Notes: generated by a model from the sequence alone, not told the origin. A stretch of DNA of 64,000 nt from Chitinophagaceae bacterium (GCA_016710165.1 JADJLJ010000001.1:1612001-1676000), one strand, 5' to 3'. Positions 44,938-53,764 are shown, counted from the stretch's first letter. Made by a program: numbers and translations.

Positions 44938-45756
44938 ATGGAATATTTATTCACCTCCGAAAGTATCATCAGTTTTATCATCCTGGTCATACTGGAAGTA
45001 GTACTGGGCATCGACAATGTGATCTTCGTAAGCATCATCATGAACCGGCTGAACAAGCAGGGAGATGAAAAGAAAGCCCGCCGCATATGGATGATAACGG
45101 GCATCCTTTCAAGGAGCCTGTTGCTGATGGGCCTGGGATGGCTGCTTTCCCAGAAAGGAAAATACATTGTACCCGAACAGTGGTTTGGTAAAGGATTTGA
45201 CCTGGCCAGCCTTGTCATGCTGCTCGGTGGTTTATTCCTGATCTATAAATCCGTAAAAGAAATACATACCAAGCTGGAAGGGGAAGACCCGAATGTGGAA
45301 CTGGGTAAGAAAAAAGGGATCTCCCTGGCACAGGGCATTGCCCAGATCATGCTGATCGATGCGGTATTCTCTTTTGACAGCGTGATCACGGCCGGTGGTA
45401 CGGCCAAACATGTGGAGATCATGATCGCGGCTGTTATTGTAGCCATGATCGTGATGTTCTTATTTAGTCCCTCCATTTCATCTTTTGTACACAAGCATCC
45501 CACGGTAAAAATGCTGGCGCTTTCTTTTTTGGTGATGATCGGGTTAAGCCTTGTAATAGAAGGCTGGGATAGCCATGCAGCCGAAAGTCTTCATTTAAAA
45601 AATTATATCTACTTCGGCATGGCCTTTTCGTTCCTGGTGGAAATGCTGAACATGACCATGCGCAGCCGTGCAGCAAAGAAAAAAGTACATGTGGTCAGGT
45701 TAAACGAGCCGGTGCTGGAAAATGAAACAAAAGGATACTCAGACCAGGCAAAGTAA
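44938..45756 (+). CDS. TerC-family integral membrane protein
   Basis: 272 residues with seven or so hydrophobic segments. The family motifs are present: ILEVVLGIDNVIFVSIIMNR in the first segment and LIDAVFSFDSVITAGG later, whose acidic residues are thought to bind metal. A charged loop with KLEGEDPNVELGKKKG separates two halves. The family has been linked to metal-ion (manganese) efflux and tellurium resistance; the substrate here is not known. It is probably co-transcribed with pyrD. Its 3' end overlaps the convergent rsmE by 18 bp. Confidence 0.88.
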   Translation: MEYLFTSESIISFIILVILEVVLGIDNVIFVSIIMNRLNKQGDEKKARRIWMITGILSRSLLLMGLGWLLSQKGKYIVPEQWFGKGFDLASLVMLLGGLFLIYKSVKEIHTKLEGEDPNVELGKKKGISLAQGIAQIMLIDAVFSFDSVITAGGTAKHVEIMIAAVIVAMIVMFLFSPSISSFVHKHPTVKMLALSFLVMIGLSLVIEGWDSHAAESLHLKNYIYFGMAFSFLVEMLNMTMRSRAAKKKVHVVRLNEPVLENETKGYSDQAK

Positions 45757-46446
45757 GGAAGCAGCAGCAATACCGGCCGTCTCAGTCCGTAACCTTGTTT
45801 CACCGAGGGCTACGGCAATGAAATGATTTTGCAATGCCTGTTCAATTTCGGCGGGGGTAAAATCACCCTCAGGACCGATCAGAATGATCTTTGAGGATAA
45901 AGATTCATTGATCATTTGCGACAAACTCCTTTTTTCACTGTCAATACAATGCGCAATGAATTTTTGCTGATGCCGGGCTGATGCAACTACTTGCTGTATC
46001 TTTTGCGGCGGCGTCAAAACGGGTAACCGGCATTGCTGCGATTGCAGCATGGCACTCACCAGGATGTTTTTCATCCGATCCGCTTTAAAAGCAGTCTTTT
46101 CTGTCCGTTCGCAAATAAGCGGAATGATCTCAGATACCCCCAGCTCCGTTGCTTTTTCGAGGAACCATTCAAAGCGGCTGCTGTTTTTTATCAGGGAGAT
46201 AGCAATAGTGATCCGGGATCCGGGATCCGGGATCCGGGATCGTTGGAAAACTCTTACCACGCACTTCTTTCGATTATCTGAAAATATTTCGCAGGTGAAG
46301 ATATCCCCCTTCCCATTGGTCAGTTGCAGTTTTTCGCCATGCTGCATCCGCAATACCTGCACAATGTGCTTACTGGCATCTTCATCCAGTACCACATCCG
46401 CTGCAGCAGCATCCAGGTCTTCTTTATAAAAAAAGGGTAATGCCAT
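45739..46446 (-). CDS. rsmE: 16S rRNA (uracil-1498-N3)-methyltransferase
   Basis: 235 residues of the SPOUT-class RsmE family. The N-terminal PUA-like part includes HIVQVLRMQHGEKLQLTNGKG. The knot domain has LIKNSSRFEWFLEKATELGV, then the SAM-binding IILIGPEGDFTPAEIEQA and ALGETRLRTETAGIAA. It methylates U1498 of 16S rRNA. A 7-bp tandem repeat (46210-46241) encodes the linker RSRIPDPGSRI. It converges with terC, overlapping 18 bp. Confidence 0.93.
   Translation of the reverse strand: MALPFFYKEDLDAAAADVVLDEDASKHIVQVLRMQHGEKLQLTNGKGDIFTCEIFSDNRKKCVVRVFQRSRIPDPGSRITIAISLIKNSSRFEWFLEKATELGVSEIIPLICERTEKTAFKADRMKNILVSAMLQSQQCRLPVLTPPQKIQQVVASARHQQKFIAHCIDSEKRSLSQMINESLSSKIILIGPEGDFTPAEIEQALQNHFIAVALGETRLRTETAGIAAASLLCLV
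46210..46241 (-). repeat. GATCCGG heptamer repeat inside rsmE
   Basis: GATCCGG is repeated four times in perfect tandem plus four bases. The unit is not a multiple of three, so a change in copy number would shift the rsmE frame. Confidence 0.8.
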
Positions 46447-46566
46447 AAATGAAAAAGGAATGAAAAATCAAATTTAATTCTTCATTCCTTATAAATTTTG
46501 CCTAAAAATGTTCTTCGCTTTTATCTTCCAGTTCCCTCTCCTTTGGAGAGGGGTTGGGGTGAGGTC

Positions 46567-48123
46567 TTAAAACGGCGCATCATCATCAAACTCCCCGTCA
46601 TTCATTTTGCTTCCTTTCTGGATATATAATTTAGCGCCATCGCCGTCATCTGTTTTTACCGGTTTCCAGTTACCTCCGGGCAGGCCCGTTGCAAAATCGC
46701 CGCCCCCCTCTTCTTCAATGAATTTCTGGATATGCAGCAGTGCCTTCAGTTTAACGGTATCCAGGCTGCCATTCCGGTGTTTGGCTATTTTTACAAAGGT
46801 TTCCCCTTTATTACTTTCACCAAATTCATTGGCGGTGATGTCATAATACTCCGGCCTGTAGAGGAACATGACCATATCGGCGTCCTGTTCAATGGCACCC
46901 GATTCCCGCAGGTCACTCAGTTGCGGGATCTTGGCCCCTTCTTTTCTTTTCTCTACCTCACGACTTAACTGCGACAGGGCAATGATGGGAACCTGTAATT
47001 CTTTTGCCAGCCCTTTCAGGTCTCTTGATATACGGCTTATCTCCTGTTCCCGGTTGCTGTTGCGGTTTTCGCCCGCCCCGCTCATCAGTTGTAAATAGTC
47101 GATGATGATCAGGCCGATATTGTGTTTATTTTTCAGCCTCCTGCATTTTGCCCTCAATTCAAAAATGTTCAACGCGGCCGTATCATCAATAAATATAGGC
47201 GCCTTGGATAAACGCTCAATGCCACGTTTGTACAACTGCTTCATCTCATGTTCTTCCAGTTTTCCCCGGGCGATCTTCTCCAGCCATATCTCGCTTTCGG
47301 CGCTCAATATCCTTTGCACCAACTGGCCACTGCTCATCTCCAGGCTGAAAAAACCCACCGCGGTCGGTTTGGTTGGATGCATGGCTGCACTCCTAGCCAG
47401 GTTAAGGGCGAAGGCGGTTTTACCAACGGAAGGACGGGCAGCCAGAACGATCAGATCGGTAGCCTGCCAGCCATACGTAATGCGGTCAAGCGATGCAAAA
47501 CCGGTAGGCACTCCGGTGATATCTTCCTGGCGGTTACGCATGTCTTCAATGCGCTGGATGGTCTTCACCAGGACCGTATCAATGCTGTCGAAATTCTTGC
47601 GCAGGTGGTTGTTGGTTATTTCGAAGAGTTTACTTTCCGCATCATCCAGCATGTCGAACACATCGGTGCTGTCCTCATACGCATCCCCGATGATCTCACC
47701 ACTGATGCGTATCAGTTCCCGTTGAATGAATTTTTGCAGTACGATGCGTGAGTGGGCATCAATGTTGGCAGATGAAACAACCGCATTGGTTAGCTTGGTA
47801 ACATAATAAGGACCACCCACCAGGTCAAGTTCTTCCCTGAATTTTAATTCTTCAACAACCGTCAACAGGTCGATCGGTAAACTTTTAATGGCCAGGCCCT
47901 GCATGGCTTTGTAAATGCGCTGATGGGCATCCACATAAAAACATTCGGGTTTTAAGATCTCCACCACCGTGTCGAAAGCACTTTTCTCCAGCATGATGGC
48001 GCCCAGCACCGCTTCTTCCAGTTCCTTTGCCTGGGGAGGTACTTTGCCAAACATCATGTTCCCAAGGTCGAGGGGCGTTTTACGGCGCAGCTTTTTATCT
48101 TTATTGAAGTTAGTAAGTTCCAT
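46567..48123 (-). CDS. dnaB: replicative DNA helicase
   Basis: 518 residues. The N-terminal helical domain begins PPQAKELEEAVLGAIMLEKS. The RecA-like helicase domain has Walker A ARPSVGKTAFALNLARSAA, Walker B LIIIDYLQLMSGAG, and IALSQLSREVEKR with the LRESGAIEQDADMV segment. It unwinds DNA ahead of the replisome. The acidic tail ends DGEFDDDAPF. It is divergent from pheT across a 388-bp region with DnaA-box-like sites. No intein was seen. Confidence 0.95.
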   Translation of the reverse strand: MELTNFNKDKKLRRKTPLDLGNMMFGKVPPQAKELEEAVLGAIMLEKSAFDTVVEILKPECFYVDAHQRIYKAMQGLAIKSLPIDLLTVVEELKFREELDLVGGPYYVTKLTNAVVSSANIDAHSRIVLQKFIQRELIRISGEIIGDAYEDSTDVFDMLDDAESKLFEITNNHLRKNFDSIDTVLVKTIQRIEDMRNRQEDITGVPTGFASLDRITYGWQATDLIVLAARPSVGKTAFALNLARSAAMHPTKPTAVGFFSLEMSSGQLVQRILSAESEIWLEKIARGKLEEHEMKQLYKRGIERLSKAPIFIDDTAALNIFELRAKCRRLKNKHNIGLIIIDYLQLMSGAGENRNSNREQEISRISRDLKGLAKELQVPIIALSQLSREVEKRKEGAKIPQLSDLRESGAIEQDADMVMFLYRPEYYDITANEFGESNKGETFVKIAKHRNGSLDTVKLKALLHIQKFIEEEGGGDFATGLPGGNWKPVKTDDGDGAKLYIQKGSKMNDGEFDDDAPF

Positions 48124-48195
48124 GTGCTTGTTTCCTGATGCTTGTTAGGGTTATTGTTCGCAGGGCGGCTAAGGTAAATGCAAAAATGGCTTTGT

Positions 48196-48340
48196 TTATT
48201 CACACCCGGTCTTTCATCTCCCTTTATATAGATTTTCCACCTTGAATCCACAGGCAAATATAACTTCTTCACGGCTTATACACAGGTTTATTAACACACA
48301 ATATTCAAACAGAGCCGGGCAAGCTGACTTTTTATTAACA
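48196..48340 (+). promoter_or_regulatory. cluster of DnaA-box-like nonamers between dnaB and pheT
   Basis: Same-orientation 9-mers near the TTATCCACA consensus: TTATTCACA (48196), TTTTCCACC (48233), GAATCCACA (48244), TTATACACA (48276, one mismatch and a known variant), and TTATTAACA twice (48288, 48332). The surrounding 48300-48440 is AT- and T-rich. It may regulate dnaB or be part of an origin; the sequence alone cannot decide. Confidence 0.35.
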
Positions 48341-48474
48341 CGGTAATACCCCCTGCTTAATTTTTCTGCACCGCTGCCACATTTTTTTCTGCTTGTTTTT
48401 TCTGGGCTGAATTTGTAGTTTTTTCCGTTTCCCCATTGTAAGTGAGAAAATCATAATGCTTGCCCGCCAATAAC

Positions 48475-48482
48475 TATCTTTG
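48475..48482 (+). promoter_or_regulatory. -7 element of the pheT operon
   Basis: TATCTTTG matches TAnnTTTG exactly, 29 bases before the pheT ATG. No clear -33 TTG at normal spacing. Confidence 0.5.
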
Positions 48483-48511
48483 CCAGTCAACAACAAATTG
48501 CTGATAACAAG

Positions 48512-50959
48512 ATGACCATTAGTTACAACTGGCTTTGCGAATACCTGCCTGCCGGACAGGCAGGCCTTTCAGAAAGAATTGAACCGGAAAGACTGGGTAG
48601 GATCCTTACGTCTATCGGGCTTGAAGTGGAGAGCCTGGAAAAATACGAATCGGTAAAAGGCGGCCTGCAGGGCCTGGTGACCGGGGAAGTAATGACCTGC
48701 GAAAAACATCCCGATGCGGATAAATTGAAACTCACCACCGTGAATATCGGTGCAGCAGAAAGCCTGCAGATCGTTTGTGGTGCACCCAATGTAGCCGTTG
48801 GACAAAAAGTGGTGGTTGCCACTGTAGGCACAACCATCTACCCGGTCAGCGGCGAACCGATGACCATGAAAAAAGCCAGGATACGTGGCGTGGAAAGCCA
48901 GGGAATGATCTGTGCAGAAGATGAGATCGGTATTGGCGAAAGCCATGACGGTATAATGCTATTGCCTGCTGATACAAAAGTTGGCATAGCTGCTGCAGAA
49001 TACTTTAAGCCTTATGAGGATTTTATTTTTGAGATCGGCCTTACGCCGAACCGGATGGATGCCATGAGCCATATGGGTGTGGCCAGGGATGTTTGTGCCT
49101 ACTTATCCCATCATACCAAGAAAGAAACGAACATATTATCGCCCTTTAAGAACAATTTCAAGCCCGATAACCAGGGATTGCAGATGCAGGTGATCATTGA
49201 AAATACCGAAGCCTGTCAGCGTTATTCAGGAGTCAGTATCGAAGGAGTTACCATTGCAGAAAGCCCATTGTGGTTGCAGCAAAAATTAAAAGCCATCGGC
49301 CTGCGGCCGATCAACAATATCGTAGACATCACCAACTTTATCCTGCACGAGACCGGGCAGCCCCTGCATGCATTTGATGCAGATGCCATTAGCGGAAAAA
49401 AGGTCATCATTAAAAACCTGCCGGAAGGGACCGCATTCATTACCCTGGACGAAAAGGAAAGAAAACTTTCAGCAGAAGACCTGGTGATATGCAATGCAGA
49501 AGAACCCATGTGTATGGGCGGTGTGTATGGAGGCCTGCAAAGTGGTGTTACAACGAAAACAAAAAATATCTTCCTGGAGAGCGCCTGGTTCAACCCCGTA
49601 ACGATCCGCAAGACATCTTTGCGCCATGGCCTGCGTACAGACGCTGCTGCCCGTTTTGAAAAAGGAGTTGATATCAGCAACACGGTAAATGTTCTAAGAA
49701 GGGCAGCCATGCTCATTAAAGAAATTGCCGGAGGCAAAATAGCCAGTGATGTGGTGGATGTTTACCCGGCCCCGAAAGAAAAAACGGAAGTTGCCCTCAA
49801 GTATCATTACCTGAAAAAACTAAGCGGTAAGAATTATCATCCCGATGCTATCAAAGATATTTTAAGCAGCCTGGGATTTGAACTGATCAAAGAAGGAGCG
49901 GATGAAATGCGTTTTTCGGTTCCGTACAGCAAGCCCGACATCAGCATGGCAGCGGATGTGGTGGAAGAGATCATGCGGATCGATGGGCTGGATAATGTAG
50001 AGATCCCGGCCGCAATAAGCATTGCCCCCTCAGCTGAAACACTGTCGCATGAAGTGGCCTACTCCGAAAAAATTGCGGATTACCTGGCTGGTTCAGGCTT
50101 CCGGGAAATATTCACCAATTCCATTACAAACAGCGCCTATTACGGCCAGGATGTTCTGCAGAGAACTGTGAAGATGATCAACAACCTCAGCGAGGAACTC
50201 AACATCATGCGACCGGCCATGATGGAGACCGGGCTGGAGTCCATCGCCTATAACCTGAACCGGAAGAACAACGACCTGAAGTTCTTTGAGTTCGGAAAAA
50301 CATATTCGGTTGACGAAAACGGCAATTATATTGAAAGCAATCACCTGGCCCTTTACATCACCGGTAATACGAATCCGGGCAGCTGGAAAGCCAAAGCACA
50401 AAAGACCGATTTCTTTTTTGCCAAAGCGGTGCTGGAAAAAATAATTAATTTGCTTGGCTTAAAGGTTGATGCATACATGCCGTCAGAAAATGCCGGGCTT
50501 TCCGATTGCCTCCAGGCCCTGATCAATAAAGAACCCGTGGCACAAATAGGTATGGCAGGCACTAAAAAACTGGAATATTTTGATATTAAACAACCTGTTT
50601 TTTATGTTGACCTGGATTGGGATAAATTACTGCTGCTGAACAAAAAAACAAACATCCGGTACCAGGAGATCTCAAAATACCCTGCTGTAAACCGTGACCT
50701 TTCCATCGTGGTGAACAAGGCCCTGCCTTATGAGTCTGTAGAAAAAGCAACCCGGGCTGCGGGGATAAAGAAACTCAGATCCATCAGTTTGTTTGATATA
50801 TTTGAAAGTGAAAAGATAGGGGCTGGCAAGAAATCCATGGCCGTGAGTTTCACCTTCCAGGATGAAGAAAAGACCCTGACAGATAAAGAGATCGATGGGA
50901 TGATGAACAAGATCATCACTTCTTTCGAAAAGGAACTGAATGCAGAAATAAGAAAATGA
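48512..50959 (+). CDS. pheT: phenylalanine--tRNA ligase beta subunit
   Basis: 815 residues, usual length. The N-terminal tRNA-binding domain is visible in VICGAPNVAVGQKVVVATVG; the B3/B4 editing domain includes LRPINNIVDITNFILHETGQ; the B5 domain and the inactive synthetase-like core follow; the FDX-ACB domain ends the protein (YPAVNRDLSIVVNKALPYES). It works with PheS to charge tRNA-Phe; pheS is not in the window. Residues 11-17 are L-P-A-G-Q-A-G, encoded by a 21-bp palindrome (48544-48564) that looks inserted between YNWLCEY and the family sequence. The next gene overlaps by four bases. Confidence 0.95.
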   Translation: MTISYNWLCEYLPAGQAGLSERIEPERLGRILTSIGLEVESLEKYESVKGGLQGLVTGEVMTCEKHPDADKLKLTTVNIGAAESLQIVCGAPNVAVGQKVVVATVGTTIYPVSGEPMTMKKARIRGVESQGMICAEDEIGIGESHDGIMLLPADTKVGIAAAEYFKPYEDFIFEIGLTPNRMDAMSHMGVARDVCAYLSHHTKKETNILSPFKNNFKPDNQGLQMQVIIENTEACQRYSGVSIEGVTIAESPLWLQQKLKAIGLRPINNIVDITNFILHETGQPLHAFDADAISGKKVIIKNLPEGTAFITLDEKERKLSAEDLVICNAEEPMCMGGVYGGLQSGVTTKTKNIFLESAWFNPVTIRKTSLRHGLRTDAAARFEKGVDISNTVNVLRRAAMLIKEIAGGKIASDVVDVYPAPKEKTEVALKYHYLKKLSGKNYHPDAIKDILSSLGFELIKEGADEMRFSVPYSKPDISMAADVVEEIMRIDGLDNVEIPAAISIAPSAETLSHEVAYSEKIADYLAGSGFREIFTNSITNSAYYGQDVLQRTVKMINNLSEELNIMRPAMMETGLESIAYNLNRKNNDLKFFEFGKTYSVDENGNYIESNHLALYITGNTNPGSWKAKAQKTDFFFAKAVLEKIINLLGLKVDAYMPSENAGLSDCLQALINKEPVAQIGMAGTKKLEYFDIKQPVFYVDLDWDKLLLLNKKTNIRYQEISKYPAVNRDLSIVVNKALPYESVEKATRAAGIKKLRSISLFDIFESEKIGAGKKSMAVSFTFQDEEKTLTDKEIDGMMNKIITSFEKELNAEIRK
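48544..48564 (+). repeat. 21-bp palindromic word encoding L-P-A-G-Q-A-G
   Basis: CCTGCCT-N7-AGGCAGG in the fifth percentile of the pheT coding sequence; one base different from the word in the E2 gene at 6888-6908, and in the same orientation relative to the reading frame. Confidence 0.75.
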
Positions 50960-51252
50960 CAGCCATGGGCGACCTTGATCAGCATATCAAACGCATTAAT
51001 TCCAAACTTCAGCAACTGCTGAAGAACTACCAGCAACTGCAAAAGGATAACCAACGGCAAACTGCTTTAATAGAAGAACTGAAGAAAACCAAAGAAACCA
51101 ATACCATGCAAATAGCCACCCTGAAGGAACAACTCGGCATTCTAAAAGCGGCAACCGGGAAAATGAATGAAACGGACAAGAAAGAATTTGAAAAGAATAT
51201 CAACCGCTATATCCGTGATATTGATAAATGCATCAGTATATTAAGTGAATGA
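50956..51252 (+). CDS. small coiled-coil protein upstream of zapA
   Basis: 98 residues, almost entirely helical with heptad-like repeats (LQQLLKNYQQLQKDNQRQTA; IEELKKTKETNTMQIATLKE). Its ATG overlaps the pheT stop by four bases and its own stop overlaps the zapA start, so it is tightly coupled in a pheT-coiled coil-zapA operon. Position and form suggest a cell-division partner of ZapA (ZapB-like), but this is inference and the sequence is too simple to assign. Confidence 0.65.
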   Translation: MTAMGDLDQHIKRINSKLQQLLKNYQQLQKDNQRQTALIEELKKTKETNTMQIATLKEQLGILKAATGKMNETDKKEFEKNINRYIRDIDKCISILSE

Positions 51253-51536
51253 TCATGGCAGAACTCATACCCATAAATATCGTAATTGCTGACCGGTCTT
51301 ACCGGATCAAGACCGATCCTTCCGATGAACAAGCCATTCGCCGTACCCTGAAGACGATCAATGACAAGATCATCGAATTCAAGACCCAGTTTTCCGGCAA
51401 GGATATGCAGGATTATGTGGCCATGGTGTTAATATGGTATGCCACCCAAACAAAGGCCGACGGCAATCCTGAACTGGAAAAAGAAATGGCCGAAGTCCTC
51501 CAAAAAATAGAGCAACAACTGGATAAGGCTGTTTAA
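51249..51536 (+). CDS. zapA: cell division protein ZapA
   Basis: 95 residues. The N-terminal part matches ZapA (INIVIADRSYRIKTDPSDEQ), followed by a helix KTINDKIIEFKTQFSGKDMQ and a C-terminal coiled coil. ZapA bundles FtsZ filaments at the septum. An alternative ATG two codons later (51255) gives MAELIP. It is coupled to the upstream coiled-coil gene by overlap. The 158-bp gap before rny holds a promoter candidate. Confidence 0.8.
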   Translation: MIMAELIPINIVIADRSYRIKTDPSDEQAIRRTLKTINDKIIEFKTQFSGKDMQDYVAMVLIWYATQTKADGNPELEKEMAEVLQKIEQQLDKAV

Positions 51537-51594
51537 GAACCCTTTTCTCACAAGTTCGTCCGGCCGTTATGTCATATTCTCCAAACAAATTACC

Positions 51595-51602
51595 TATCTT
51601 CG
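51595..51602 (+). promoter_or_regulatory. -7 element candidate for rny
   Basis: TATCTTCG has one mismatch to TAnnTTTG and would give a leader of about 85 bases with a small TCCGG/CCGGA hairpin near 51636. Confidence 0.35.
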
Positions 51603-51694
51603 TAGGCTAAACAACTCACTGGCATTCCGGAACATCCCGGAGGGAAAAGAGAGTATTTATATGATTTTGAACCGATTTAAAACAGACAAATTCA

Positions 51695-53260
51695 ATGGAA
51701 CCGATAATATTATACATTATCATTGGCGCAGCCGCACTCATACTGGGCTTAGTACTGGGTAAACTGGTATTTGCAAAGAACACTAAAAACCAAATTGCAG
51801 AAGCCGGGCAGCAGGCTCAAAAGATCATCGCCGACGGCCAGTTACAGGCCGAAACCCTTAAAAAGGAAAAACTTTTAGAAGCGAAGGAAAAATTCGTTCA
51901 GCTCAAGGCTGATCACGACCGGGAGGTTATGCAGCGTAACCAGAAACTTTCTGAAGCAGAAAACCGCATCAAGCAAAAGGAACAGGCCCTTAACCAAAAG
52001 GACCAGAACCTGGAAAAGCACATTAAGGATAATGAGGCCATCAAGGAAAACCTGAATCGCCAGATAGAGATCGTAAATATCAAGCGTACTGAACTGGAGA
52101 AGCACCAGGAAGAACATATACGCCGCCTGGAGAAGGTGGCTGGCCTTTCAGCAGAAGATGCAAAGGCTCAATTAATAGAAAGCCTTAAACAGGAGGCCCA
52201 GACCAAAGCGCTGGTAATACAGCAGGAAATCATCGAAGAAGCCAAACTGAAGGCCAATAAGGAAGCCCGCAAGATTGTTATTCAAACCATACAGCGTACA
52301 GCCGCCGAGCAAGCGATAGAAAATGCCATTACCGTTTTCAACCTGGAGAGTGACGAGATCAAGGGTTCGATCATTGGCCGGGAAGGAAGGAATATCCGTG
52401 CCATTGAAGCTGCTACCGGTGTTGACCTGATCGTGGATGACACACCCGAAGCCATCGTGCTTTCTTCTTTCGATCCGTTGCGCCGTGAAATTGCACGTCT
52501 TTCCTTGCAACGTTTGGTTGCCGACGGCCGTATTCACCCGGCACGTATTGAGGAAGTGGTTGAAAAGACCAAAAAACAGATCGATGACCAGGTAATGGAA
52601 ATTGGTGAGCGTACGGCCATGGAACTGGGCGTACATGGTTTGCATAAAGAACTGATAAGAATGGTAGGCCGCATGCGCTTTCGTTCATCCTATGGCCAAA
52701 ACCTGCTGATGCACAGCCGGGAAACAGCCAACCTCTGTGCCATTATGGCTTCAGAATTAGGTCTGAACCCCAAATTGGCTAAACGGGCGGGCCTGCTCCA
52801 TGATATTGGAAAAGTACCGGACGAGGAAACAGAACTGAGCCATGCTTTACTGGGTGCAAAACTGGCTGAAAAATATGGCGAAAATCCGGCAGTGGTCAAT
52901 GCCATAGGTGCCCACCACGACGAAATGGAGATGCAATATGTTATCTCGCCCATTATCCAGGCTTGCGACGCCATAAGCGGGGCAAGGCCGGGTGCAAGGC
53001 GTGAGATCATGCAGCAATACATCCAGCGGATAAAGGACCTGGAAAACCTGGCAATGGCCTATACGGGAGTGGAAAAAGCCTATGCGATACAGGCAGGCAG
53101 GGAGTTACGGGTCATTGTGGAAGCCGATAAAGTGACCGACGGGGATAGCGATAAACTGAGTTTTGAGATAGCACAGAAAATTCAGACGGAAATGACCTTC
53201 CCGGGACAGATAAAAGTGACCGTTATTCGTGAGAAAAGGTCAGTGAATGTAGCGAGGTAA
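51695..53260 (+). CDS. rny: ribonuclease Y
   Basis: 521 residues. N-terminal transmembrane helix (ILYIIIGAAALILGLVLGKL), long charged coiled coil (about 40-190), KH domain (IIGREGRNIRAIEAATGVDL), and HD domain with LLHDIGK and AIGAHHDEME metal ligands. It is a membrane-anchored endoribonuclease that starts mRNA decay in Firmicutes and many Bacteroidota. The 3' end is followed by ATTCAAT heptamer repeats (53262-53296) and then rplS. Confidence 0.95.
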   Translation: MEPIILYIIIGAAALILGLVLGKLVFAKNTKNQIAEAGQQAQKIIADGQLQAETLKKEKLLEAKEKFVQLKADHDREVMQRNQKLSEAENRIKQKEQALNQKDQNLEKHIKDNEAIKENLNRQIEIVNIKRTELEKHQEEHIRRLEKVAGLSAEDAKAQLIESLKQEAQTKALVIQQEIIEEAKLKANKEARKIVIQTIQRTAAEQAIENAITVFNLESDEIKGSIIGREGRNIRAIEAATGVDLIVDDTPEAIVLSSFDPLRREIARLSLQRLVADGRIHPARIEEVVEKTKKQIDDQVMEIGERTAMELGVHGLHKELIRMVGRMRFRSSYGQNLLMHSRETANLCAIMASELGLNPKLAKRAGLLHDIGKVPDEETELSHALLGAKLAEKYGENPAVVNAIGAHHDEMEMQYVISPIIQACDAISGARPGARREIMQQYIQRIKDLENLAMAYTGVEKAYAIQAGRELRVIVEADKVTDGDSDKLSFEIAQKIQTEMTFPGQIKVTVIREKRSVNVAR

Positions 53261-53261
53261 A

Positions 53262-53296
53262 AATATTCAATATTCAATAGTCAATATTCAATATTT
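53262..53296. repeat. ATTCAAT heptamer repeats
   Basis: ATTCAAT-ATTCAAT-AGTCAAT-ATTCAAT between rny and rplS, immediately upstream of the rplS promoter element. Confidence 0.7.
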
Positions 53297-53301
53297 ACCC
53301 C

Positions 53302-53309
53302 TACCTTTG
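53302..53309 (+). promoter_or_regulatory. -7 element of rplS
   Basis: TACCTTTG, full match to TAnnTTTG, 22 bases before the ATG; the heptamer array occupies the -33 region. Confidence 0.5.
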
Positions 53310-53331
53310 CCGTCCGTTAAAATTAAAGAGC

Positions 53332-53700
53332 ATGAACGCAGTATCATTTGTTCACGAGCAATTAGGCACAAAAGCCAAGGCCTCACTACCGAAATTCAAA
53401 GCCGGTGACAATGTAACCGTAAATTATAAGATCCTTGAGGGCAATAAAGAACGTATCCAGAGCTTCAAAGGCGATGTTATTAAACGCCAGGGAGTTGGTG
53501 CAACTGCCTCATTTACAGTACGTAAAATGAGTGATGGGGTTGGTGTTGAACGTTTATTCCCCGTATTCTCGCCAAATATCGAAAGTGTGGTGCTGAATAA
53601 AGTGGGTAAAGTGAAAAGGTCTAAGCTGTTTTTCCTGCGTGAAAGGAGTGGAAAAAGTGCCCGTATCAGGGAAAAAAGAATGGCTGTGGCTAAAAAATAA
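53332..53700 (+). CDS. rplS: 50S ribosomal protein L19
   Basis: 122 residues. Family signature: FKAGDNVTVNYKILEGNKER, FKGDVIKRQGVGATASFTVR, ERLFPVFSPNIESV and the conserved basic end KVKRSKLFFLRERSGKSARI. L19 sits at the interface of the ribosomal subunits. It is monocistronic here, with its own promoter and a strong terminator at 53728-53764; the usual neighbours trmD and rimM are not adjacent. Confidence 0.96.
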   Translation: MNAVSFVHEQLGTKAKASLPKFKAGDNVTVNYKILEGNKERIQSFKGDVIKRQGVGATASFTVRKMSDGVGVERLFPVFSPNIESVVLNKVGKVKRSKLFFLRERSGKSARIREKRMAVAKK

Positions 53701-53727
53701 CCTGATATTACTAATTAACAATATTTC

Positions 53728-53764
53728 AAAAAGCGAAAATCATAAATTTTCGCTTTTTCTTTTA
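53728..53764 (+). terminator. terminator of rplS
   Basis: AAAAAGCGAAAAT (53728-53740) pairs with ATTTTCGCTTTTT (53746-53758), followed by CTTTT. Confidence 0.85.

Noticed and set aside
48124..48511. Calling the dnaB-pheT gap the replication origin
   Set aside because: Boxes are mostly imperfect and neither dnaA nor skew data are available; kept only as a regulatory candidate.
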